Below are positions 19,101 through 31,100 of a DNA stretch of 64,000 nucleotides, piece after piece. A program made the translations under genes and the position numbers. How positions within the stretch are numbered: position 1 is the stretch's first letter; each line of letters opens with the position of its first letter. The DNA is from an uncultured Balneola sp. (lineage in GTDB: Bacteria > Bacteroidota > Rhodothermia > Balneolales > Balneolaceae). The notes under the pieces were generated by a model. That model was not told where the DNA came from. It worked only from the letters and a program-made list of their open reading frames with translations, and did not search any database. The stretch lies in contig CAJXQC010000002.1 of the NCBI GenBank assembly GCA_913058495.1, positions 1-64,000 of the forward strand, in the 5' to 3' direction.

Positions 19101-22100
19101 TTTACCATCCCTGCTAAAATGAACATCGACGGGGACTAAATCATCCATTATTATTCTTGTGCCTGTAAAACTGGATGTCGATATGTCGAAAGGAATACTC
19201 AACTGATATTCTACTAATCCCGGAATGGCTCTATCCCAACCCTCCACTTCTACATCCTTAGTACTTGAACCTATTACATACATTTTCGAGCCATCTTTAC
19301 TGAACGTAAAGCCGTTTGGTCCAGTTTCTTCTGAGTAAACGGAAAAATCTTTACTAAAAATGGCTGTAGAAAAATCGAAAGGAGTACTCAGGTTGTACTC
19401 TTCAATATTAAGTACACTTGGATCACCATTAAGAATGAACAACTTTGTACCGTCATTATTGAAAGCAAAGTCCGTCTTTAAATCGATACCTTCAACAGTG
19501 TTAGTTTGTATAGCTGTAGACAGATCATAAGTTTCAATGAATACCGGTGGGTGGTTTGCCTCATTCACATTAACAACAAAACTATCTTCTACACTTAACT
19601 CACCATCGCTGGCTCGAACCGTAATATTGGCTACTCCGAACTGGTCAGTTTGGTAATTGAGAGTTAGTGCTGAATCACTAATTGTTGCTGTGACCAAAGT
19701 AGGGTTGTCATTTACTTCTACCGTGTAGATTAGTGAACCCGAAGCAGTCTCCACATCGTTAAAGTTAGTGCTTAGGTCTATGACGGTGTTTACTGCATTT
19801 TCATCCACAGTTACATCGGCAATAGGTGTACTTAGAACTGGGCTTTCATTTACATTAATAACCGTAATTTCCAGAGTGACATTAGAGGTATTATTTTCAG
19901 TTCGTCCATCATCAGCAGTAATGGTCACTTCATAGATACCATCTGTATTTGCATCGGTAGGGTTTTCGAAGTCGGGCGAATTAGAAAATGTTAGCTCACC
20001 GGTTGACGAATTGAGTAAGAAATCTCCGGCATCCTCACCACCTGTAATGCTATATGTGATTCCAAGGTCTTCTGCTCCGCCATCTCCATCGGTTGCATTA
20101 AGATCAATCACTGACTCAGTTGCATTTTCTGTGAAATCAACAGATGTTGATGTTAAGGCAAAATCCGGAGGTGTATTCACTTCATTCACTGTAACCATAA
20201 ATGAATCCTCTACGGATAGCTCCCCATCACTTGCAGTTACTGTAATGTTTGTAGTTCCAAATTTGTTTTGTTGAGGAAATAAGCGCAGCGTATCTGTATT
20301 GAATAACCCAATTACAAGGGTTGGATCATCTATTGCTGTAACTGAATAAGACAATAATTCAGAAGTGGTTTCATTGTCCTTGAAATTAGGACTTACAATT
20401 ATCTTGTATTCCCCAGAGTTTTCATCAACTACCACATCGGCAATAGGGGTACTTACTGTTGGGGCTGTATTAAATATACCGGCATCGCTAATTATCCAAT
20501 TATTCGGATCGTTCGTTAATTTTGCACGGGCTGCTGAAGCCGCCGCAGTGTATTTCACATTACCAACACCTAATCTCATATTGCGTTCCACACTTGGTAA
20601 AGCTGCCCAGCCAATAAGTAAAGAATCATAATTGGGTGTGGTGAGTCCGGAATTACCCAAAAAACTATAGAAAGCGTCAGTATCTTCAAAACTTAGTACC
20701 TTCGAAATATCCCAATCACCCAAATTCTGGTCAAAAGATACTGCCCCATTAAACATTCCAATCATATTAACAACGTTTGAAACATCCCACTGGCTTAGAT
20801 CCTGATTAAAAGAAGTAGCTTCTTGAAACATATTTTCCATGTTTAAAACAGACGATACGTTCCAACTACTTATATCCTGATTGAATACACTTGCGTGGCT
20901 AAACATCAAAGACATGTTTGACACCTTAGAAGTTTTTTCGCCCCAGTTATTAATATCCTGATTAAATGCAGTTGCACCTGAAAACATCACATTCATGTAT
21001 TCAACTGAAGACACGTCCCAGTTTCCAATGGGTTGATTGAATGCCGAAGTAGATGCAAACATAGCATCCATATATATCACTGAAGATACATTCCAACTAC
21101 TGATGTCTTGGTTAAATAAGGTTGCACTATTAAACATAGCTCCCATATTTGTAACAGCACCAACATTCCAACTACTTAAATCTTGGTTGAATATCTGCGC
21201 ATTAAAAAACATGGCATACATATTTGTAACAGAACTCACATCCCAGTTACTTATGTCCTGATTGAATGTATGAGCATTGTTAAACATCTTCTCCATATTA
21301 ACTACCTGAGACACATCCCAGCTTGAAATATCTTGATCGAAGTCTGTTTCTCCATCAAATAAATAGCTCATATCCGTTATTCCACTCGTACAAGTAGAAA
21401 CCGCATTGTCTGTAGTAATTTGATCTTTTGATCGTTTGGTGTAAGCGATTCCATTAACAACTCCAGTATCCCCGACTTCAGCCTCACTACAGGTAACCGT
21501 AACTCCATTGTTGGCAAGGAAGAATAAACTTTCGACTTCCAGCCAATCACTGGAAACCGCCACTCCGAAGTCACGCCCGTCATTCGGGGTAATTTCTACC
21601 TTTACAAATAAACCGGCTTCCGCTGATGTTGGAGTAAAAGTAGAGTCGGTAGCTCCGGCTATAGCCACGGAATCGGTTCCCATAGCATCACTTGCACGGT
21701 ACCACTGGAAGTTTGCCCCGGCATTCACATCATTCTCTATATCACTGTAATCGTAGCTTGCTGTAAGTACTTCTTTTACTTTCGGTGTACCTGAAATAGC
21801 TGCGTTACTTGCCATCGGGGCGGTGTTGGTTCTGCCCCCATCGGTAATCGTCCAATTGTTGGGCGCGCTTGTCAGTACCTCCCGCGCCGCCGCCGCCTCC
21901 GGGCTATACGCTACCGTTCCTACACTCAACGTTTGGTTTGGCTGAACGCTCGGTAAAGCTGCCCATCCGATAAGCAAGGAATCATAATTGGGTGTGGTGA
22001 GCCCGGAATTACCCAAAAAACCATTGAAAGCGTCAATATGTTCAAAACTTTGCACCTTCGAAATATCCCAATCACCCAGATTCTGATTGAAGGAAGTCGC

Positions 22101-25100
22101 ACCATCAAACATCTGTTGCATATCCGTTACTGCACTCACAACCCAGCTCCCAATGTCTTGGTTAAAGGAAGAGGCGCCGTCAAACATAGAAAACATATTC
22201 GTCACTGACCGCACATCCCAAGCTCCAATATCTTGATTAAAAGCCGATGCATCATAAAACATACTACCCATACTTGTAACTGAACTCACATTCCAAGCAC
22301 CTATAGGCTGATTAAAAGAAGATGCACCAACAAACATACCCAACATATTGGTAACGTTACTTACATCCCAAGATCCAATGTCCTGATTAAAACTATTTTT
22401 TTCTCCAAATAATAAAGTCATATCAGTAATCAGACTCGTACACACATTGGTTACATCAGCTCCCGCATTCACTCTTGCTCTCAGGCTATCTTCGCTTAGG
22501 GCTGTATACATCACTTCTCCCACTAAACCGGTATCTCCCGGGCTTGCATCACTACACGTAATCGTTACTCCGTTATTAGCAAGCAAGAATACACTGGCCA
22601 CTTCTATCCAATCGCTGGAAGCCGCCACTCCGAAGTCAAACCCGTCATTCGGGGTAATCTCTACCTTTACAAATAAACCTGCTTCCGCTGATGTTGGAAT
22701 AAAAGTAGAATTGGTGGCTCCGGCTATAGCCACTGAATTGGTTCCCATAGCATCACTTGCACGGTACCATTGGTAAGTAGTTCCTGATGCTATGTCTCCA
22801 TCAGCGTCAGTGAAGTCAAAAGTAGCTGTCAGAGTTTCTCCGAATTTCGGAGTGCCTGCAATGGCTGGGTTGCTTGCCACCGGGGCGGTGTTTGTTCTGC
22901 CCCCATCAGTGATCGTCCAATTGTTGGGCGCGCTTGTCAGTACCTCCCGCGCCGCCGCCGCCGCAGGGGTATATTCTACCGTTCCCACATTGAGCCTTAG
23001 ATTTGGTTGAACGCTTGGAAGAGCCGCCCAGCCTATAAGCAGGGAGTCGTAGTTAGGCGTAGTGAGCCCCGAGTTTTCCAGAAATCCTGCCCAGGGTGCA
23101 TCAAAGGCCGTTACGTTCGAAATATCCCAATCACCCAGATTCTGATTGAAAGCAAATGCATTGTAAAACAAAGCCGGCATATTGGTAACCGACCGCACAT
23201 CCCAAGCTCCAATATCTTGATTAAAAGCCGATGCATCATAAAACATACTACCCATACTTGTAACTGAACTCACATTCCAAGCACCTATAGGCTGATTAAA
23301 AGAAGATGCACCAGTAAACATACCCACCATATTGGTAACGTTACTTACATCCCAACTTCCAATATCCTGATTAAAAGAAGAGGCACCTTCAAACATGAAG
23401 CTCATATCTGTAACTGAAGACACATCCCAACTTCCAATATCCTCATTAAAAGAAGTATAGTGACCAAACAATTCCGACATGTTCGTAATTCCACTCGTAC
23501 ATGTTGTAGATGCATTTTCTTGACTGATTCCATATATATTTCGCTTGGTATACTCAACGCCATTAACTGTTCCGGTGTCGTCTAATTCTGCATCACTACA
23601 AGTAATCGTAACTCCGTTCTCGGCAAGCAAGAATACACTGGCCACTTCTATCCAATCGCTGAAAACAGTCACTCCGAAGTCAAACCCGTCATTCGGGGTG
23701 ATTTCTACTTTCACAAACTTGCTCGCTTGCGCTGATGTTGGGATAAAAGTCGAATCGGTCGCCCCTGAGATTACAGATTGCTCATTCAACGTATCTGACG
23801 AAACATACCATTGGAAATTAGCGCCTGCATTTGCATCTCCATCGGCATCACTGAAATCGTAGGTTGCAGCAAGGGTTTCTCTCACTTTTGGAGTTCCTGC
23901 AACACCTGCGTTACTCGCTATCGGGGCTATGTTTTCAAAAACATCTGTTACGGTTATAGTGAGTGTAATACTTTCTGTGTTGAATTCAGCTTCTCCATCA
24001 TCGGCTTGAACGGTCACTATATACTCGTTATCTCCATCAGTATCGGTAGGGTTTTCAAAGTCTGGTGCAGTTTTAAATGTAAGAACACCCGTAGAGGCAT
24101 TAATATTGAACTCATTGGCATCCGCGCTAGCCAAGATGGAGTACGTTAGGCCAGCATCTGCTGCACCGCCGTTTCCGTCGTTGGCATTTATATCAATAAC
24201 TGTACCTGTGCCATTTTCAGCAAAACTGGCTAAAGTTGGATTATCCAAAACGTATTCAAAGTGGGCTCCTAACGCATCATATATATACATTCTAGTGCCG
24301 TCACCATTAAAGACTAATGATAATGGGTTACTTGTTCTAGTACCTCCGTGATCGAATTCTTCACCGGGTCCTGCATATACTGCTTCAGATACGTCGTAGG
24401 CTACGGAAAGGTTGTATTCCACCACTGAATCATCTCCATCTCCCATAATGAACATTTTGGTACCGTCTTCATTAAAGGCCAGATCTCTTGGACTTAAATC
24501 CTGATCTCCTACATAAAACTCTTGATCCGTTCCAGCAAACACTGCTGTAGATACATCGTAAGGTGTCCCAAGGTTGTACTCAACCACTGATTTACCGTTA
24601 ATTCCAATTATAAACAATTTGGAGCCATCTCCATTAAATGATATAGATTCAGCGGAACTTTCTTCTGTGCCAATATTGAATTCTTCACTTTGCCCTCCAT
24701 ATACGGCCGTAGATACATCAAAGGCGGTACCAAGACTATACTCGACTACAGCCTTTGGAGAAGCATTCAGAACAAACATTTTTGTACCATCGCTGCTAAA
24801 TTCAGCATCTTTTGAAAACGAAATTTCTTCTCCAAAAGTGAACACTACTTGCTCATTGCTTGCTGTAGATAAGTCATACGCTGGGTTTAAGGTATGTTCC
24901 TTTATTTCAGGTGAATCGAGTGAAAATACTTTTGTGCCGTCGGCATTAAAAATAATCTGGGATCCACCACCCAACGGAATATATTCTGAGGAAGACAAAA
25001 CAGCCGTGGATACATCATATGCGCCTGGAAATATGGGCGCATTATTCACTTCAATCACCGTAACTATAAAAGTTTCATCTGCAAATAACTCACCATCACT

Positions 25101-28100
25101 GGCTCTGACCGTTATACTTGCTACACCAAATTGGTTGGTTTGGTAATCCAATGTTAATGTAGAGCCATCGATTGATGCTGCAACCAGTGTAGTATTATCG
25201 TTGGATTCTACGGTGTAGGTTAAATCTCCCGATGTGGTTTCTACATCACTGAAGCTTGTGCTTAGATCTATTACTGTGTTCGGTGCATTTTCATCAACCG
25301 TTACATCTGCAATTGGTGTACTTACTACTGGCGCATCATTAACTGGATTTACTGTAACGTTGAATGAATTATCTACAGTTAGTCCACCTGAATCTGTAGC
25401 ACGAATAGTAATAATTGCAGAACCAGAGCTGTCTGGGATTAATGACAGTGTTAATTCATCTGAAGTATTATTTACTGAAACATCTGCTAAACCAGTATTT
25501 GAATTCGACTCGACTGAAAAAGTCAATTCACTAGCTGCTTGTTCTGCGTCAGAGAACACAGAAGTTAAATCAATTGTTGTATTATCTGCATCTTCATCTA
25601 TAGAAAGATCATCAATCGCAGCTAACACAGTCGGCCCTGTATTAGGCACTATTACATTTATCGAAAAATTATCATCTACACTGGATGTTCCATTCTCTAA
25701 AGAAACAGAAGCTGATACTTGCAGAGAATACTCCTCGTCCAAATTAGTAACCGTAATTCCACTTAAATCATATCCCCATTGCTGTCGATCTTCATTAAAT
25801 ACCGGGCTTCCTGATGCGGACATACCTGTAGCCGGCGTCAAAGTCCATATTGGGTTTAACGCATCGGTAGCTACTGAATCGTCCAAGGTCAAATCCATCC
25901 ATAGCGTATCGGTAACTGATGTGTCTATCGGAGAAGTTTCGATAGTCGATAAACTCAGTGCCCCTGCTGTTAAACCACCATCAGTAATATTCCATCCAAA
26001 AGTGTCTACCAGTATATCTCGTCCTTCAAGTCCGGCCAGATTATAGGTAGTTGGGTTTACAGAAAAATCCAAATCACTTTGAAGACTTAACGCGCTCCAA
26101 CTGCTGAGCATGTCGGTATAATTTGCTGTACTTAAAGCTGTACCCTCTGCCATCAAGAACATGTCTTTCACATTACTAACATCCCAACTGCTTAAGTCTT
26201 GATTGAAAGCCGCCGCATCGGAAAACATAACCGTCATTGTATCTGCATTAGACACGTCCCAATCTGCCAAGCCGGTTCCCGTGAATGACGATGCTAAATT
26301 GAACATTCCCAGTAAATTCACTCCATTTTCGCTTGTATAACCTGCTGAAGAAAATGTCCAATCAGACAGATCTCCGTTAAAAGAGGTCGCGTTAGTAAAC
26401 ATGCTAGAGAAATCGGTTATCGTGCTTACATCCCAGCCGCTTAAATCGGCCGTGGTTAGCCCCGTAAAGGCAAACATGCCTTCAAGCGAAGTAGCCTGGG
26501 ATAAATTCGGGGTATCGGTTGCAGAGTAGGTAACCAAATTCGGAGTTTGGTAAAACATGTTGGACATGCTTTCCCAGATAATATTCCCCCATTGGTTGAT
26601 AGCAATAATCTTATCTGAATTAGCAGCAAGCGCTGGCGTGTTTCCATAGGTTACTAAATCAGCATTATCGGTTAGGTCTAGGCGCGGAAAGGTCCCGCCG
26701 ATGCGCACTTCGTACTCCCCAGCCACCGCATAGCTATGGGAAGGATCCGGATCGTCGCCTGTAATTTGTTCCACCGTGCCGTCGCCCCAGTCAATGATGG
26801 CGTCAAAGTTGGTGATCCCCGCCCCGCCGTCGGTGTACAGGGTAATAGATTCGCTGGGTGTTGTTGTTCTCCAAGTCGTGATAAATGCTGTTGTTGAATC
26901 TACACTTAATACTTCTTCTACCGTAATTGTGAACACTTGATCTGCAGATGTATCAATTCCTCCATTAGTTGTCCCGCCATCATCGGAAAGTCGAATGGTA
27001 ACATTCGCTACTCCAAAAGAATCAGCAGCTGGTGTAAAAGTCAGCGTTCCTGTTAACGGATCAACAGCCGGACCTACTTCAAAAAGATTGTCATTGTCGG
27101 TGCTTACATTAAATGTTAACCCCTGCCCGCTTTCGTTGGCTGGCCCAGCACTTATTCCACTTGCCCAATTACTTATTAATTGTGGGGCTGCATTCTCATC
27201 TACTACTTGGCTTGCTCCCTTCGTAAAAAACGGAATGTCATTAACTGAGTTCACTGTTACAGTGAATGAAGTGTCTGCCGTCAAACCACCAGAATCGGTG
27301 GCTCGCACGGTGATATCTGCGGTTCCAAACTCATTTGCTCCGTAAGCCAGAGTTAGGGTATCTGTTGTGTTATTTACAGAGGATGTAAGTAATATTGGAT
27401 TTGAATTGGTTTCTATTGAATAGACCAAATCATCGGCACTTTCATTAGCATCAGCAAAATAGGAAGTCAGATCTATGGTCGTATTATCTGCATCCTCATC
27501 AACAGTAATATCTTCAATTGCTAAAGTTACCACAGGAGCATCGTTCACTTCTTTCACAGCAATTGAAAAATCATCCTCGATACTTGCACTTCCATTCTCC
27601 AGTGAAACAGACGCAGAAACTTGCAGTGCATATTCCTGATCCAGGTTAGTAACCGTAATACCACTCAAGTCATAAGCCCATTGTTGTCGGTCTTCATTAA
27701 ATACCGGGCTTCCTGATGCCGACATACCTGTAGCCGGAGTTAAGGTCCATATTGGATTTAACGCATCGGTAGCTACGGTTCCATCAATTGTAAGATCCAT
27801 CCAAAGCGTATCCGTAACTGTTGTGTCTAATGGCGAAGTTTCCGTAGTCGATAAACTCAGTGCGCCTGCGGTTAAACCACCATCGGTTATATTCCAACCA
27901 AATGTATCGGTCAGTATATCCCGACCTTCTAAACCGGCGAGATTATAGGTGGTTGGATTTACTGAAAAATCCAGATTATTTTGAAGGCTTAAAGCGCTCC
28001 AACTGCTAAGCATAGCTGTATAATTAGCCGTGCTCAAACTGGTATTTTGCGCAAAAAGAAACATATCTTTGACATTGCTGATGTCCCAGCCACTTAAGTC

Positions 28101-31100
28101 TGCATCAAAGGATGTGGCGTCAGCGAACATCGTAGCCAAAGAATCTGCGTTCGACACATCCCAGGTATCCAGACCGGTCCCCGTAAAAGAAGACGCCAGG
28201 TTGAACATTCCATTAAAATTCAGCCCATTTGCTTCAGTGTAAGGATCTGCAGAAAAGACCCAGTCACTCAGGTCGCCATCAAAAGATGCTACACCACTGA
28301 ACATGGCAAAAAAGTTGGTAACCGTGGACACATCCCAACCGCTTAAATCTGCAATCGATAAATCGGTAAAGGCAAACATTCCTCTCAGACTGCTCACACC
28401 GGATAAATCCGGAGTATCTGTGGCGGAGTAAGTAACAAGGTTTGTTGCCTGATAGAACATATCTTCCATCGACTCCCAGGCAATATTTCCCCATTGATCA
28501 ATCGAGATTAGACCACTTAAGTCTGTTTCATCACCAGCGAAATATGGGAATGTTCCTCCAATTAGCACCTCATAGTCTCCCGCACTTGCATAAGTATGAC
28601 TTACAGTAGGTTCATTTCCTGAATAAATCTCAACCGTTCCATCTCCCCAATCAATGGTGAAGTCATAATCAGATACACCATCGCCATTTGTTGGAATGGT
28701 TACCGTTTCTCCGGGAGCAGCAGTATTCCAAGTAGTAATAAAAGCCGTTGCCGGATCTACACTTAATACTTCTTCTACCGTAATGGTGAACGTTTGATCA
28801 GCAGATGTATCGACTCCACCATTAAGTGTTCCTCCGTCATCAGAAAGATTAATCGTAACAGTAGCGACTCCAAAAGCATCGGCAGCTGGTGTAAATGTTA
28901 ATGTTCCTGTGGTTGGATCTACGGCAGGTAATACTGAGAATAAGCCATCATTATCCGTAGAAATATCAAAGGTCAGATTTTGATCTGTTTCATTGGTAGC
29001 TCCTGCACTAATACCCGTTGCCCAGTTAGTTACTGTTTGAGCGCCGGAGTTTTCATCTAAGGTTTGGTCTGCACCTACTATAAAAGTGGGAATATCGTTT
29101 ACCGGATTAACGGTAACCTTGAACGTGTCTTGAGCCGTTGCTCCCTGACTATCTTCGGCTTGAATGATTAGATCCGTTACTCCATTTTGATCGCTCTGAA
29201 GATTTAAAGAGAGAATTTCTGTAGAAGGATCTATAGAAGTAGTTAATAAAGCTGTATTGCTGTTTGATGCTACCGAATATGTAAGATCCGTATCTTCAAC
29301 ATCACTAAATACTGCTGTTAAATTAATTGAGCTTATAGAGCCATCTTCATTTACAAAAACATCGGCTGTTGGTGTAGTAACAACCGGCCCTGTATTAGGC
29401 ACTATTACATTTATGGAAAAGTTGTCTTCAATACTCGAAGTTCCATTTTCAAGAGGTACAGAAGCTGATATATCCAGCGCGTATTCCTGATCGAGTTCAT
29501 TTACCGCAATTCCACTTAAATCGTAGCCCCACTGTTGGCGGGATTCGTCATACTCCGGAGTGCCAGTGGCTGTCATTCCTGAAGCCGGCGTTAACGTCCA
29601 GGTTGGGTTAAACGCTGCTGTAGCTACTGAGTCGTCTATGGTTAGATTTATCCACAATGTATCAACTATAGTTGGATCTACCGGAGAAGTTTCCGTTGTT
29701 GATACACTAAGCGTACCTGCAGTCAAACCATCATCAGTTATAATCCACCCTTTAGTATTTACAAGAGCATTTCTTCCTTCCAAACCTGTGATGTCATACG
29801 TCGTAGGATTCACGGAAAATTCAACTCCGTCTTGCACATCTAAAGCACTCCAACTGTTCAACATAGCTGAATAGTTGGCCGTACTTATTGCTGCTCCTTC
29901 TGCAAACAGAAACATGTCGGTAACATTGCTAACATCCCAACTACTCAGGTCTTGATTAAAAGCTGATGCATCTGCAAACATAACCGTCATAGAATCAGCA
30001 TTACTAACATCCCAATTGGCTAATCCGGTTCCGGTGAATGAAGTTGCTAAATTGAACATTCCGAGGAAATTTACTCCGTTAGCTTGTGTATAATCTTCTG
30101 AAGAAAAAACCCACCCAGACATATCTCCATCAAAGGAAACTGCATTTGAGAACATGCTGGAGAAGTCGGTAATGGTACTAACATCCCAATCGCTAAGATC
30201 TGATGTTGTTAAGCCTGTAAAAGCAAACATACTTTCCATACTTGTAGCTTGAGATAAATCGGGAACATCCGAAGCTGAATACGTAACAAGATTTGGTGTT
30301 TGGTAGAACATATTAGCCATACTTTCCCATGCAATAGTTCCCCACTGATTAACAGCAATAAGCTTAGCTGAATTAGCAGCAAGCGCTGGTGTTTCTCCGT
30401 AGGTTACTAAATCAGCACCGTTTGTCATATCTAAATGCGGAAAAGTTCCATCCACTTTTACCTCATAATCTCCCGAAGCTGCATACTGATGACTTGGATC
30501 AGGATCATCACCGGTAATTTGTTCCACTGTGCCGTCTCCCCAGTCAATGATCGCATCAAAATCGGAAACTTTGGCCCCTCCATCGGTGTACAGGGTAATA
30601 GATTCGCTGGGTGTTGTTGTTCTCCAAGTCGTGATAAATGCTGTTGTTGAATCTACACTTAATACTTCTTCTACCGTAATTGTGAATACTTGATCTGCAG
30701 ATGTATCGATTCCTCCATTAGTTGTCCCGCCATCATCGGAAAGACGAATGGTAACACTCGCTACTCCAAAAGAATCAGCGGCAGGTGTATATGTAAGGGT
30801 TCCGGTAACTGGATCTACAGTTGGACCTATTTCGAAAAGAGCGTCGTTATCGGTGCTGATATTGAAGGACAGAATTTGTCCACCTTCATTCGCTGCACCT
30901 GGGTTTATTCCTGTTGCCCAACTAGTTACAGTTTGTGCACCAGAATTTTCATCTATGGTTTGGTTTGCTCCCGCAACAAACACCGGAACATCATTTACTG
31001 AAGTAACTGTAATCGTAAAAGTATCTTCAACTGATAATCCTCCTGAATCTGTGGCACGAATCATAATATCTGAGGTACCTGAAGAATCAGATTGAAGCGT

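Noticed and set aside
20490-23650. Regular ~75-bp periodic repeats that resemble a CRISPR array
   Set aside because: The period is 25 codons and encodes [14 protein letters not shown]-type DUF285 repeats in one open frame; there are no constant repeat/unique spacer units.
24574-26046. Long plus-strand open frames (190 and 270 codons) inside the giant gene
   Set aside because: They are antisense shadows of low-complexity Thr/Ser-rich repeats, with no recognisable domains and no start-site signals.
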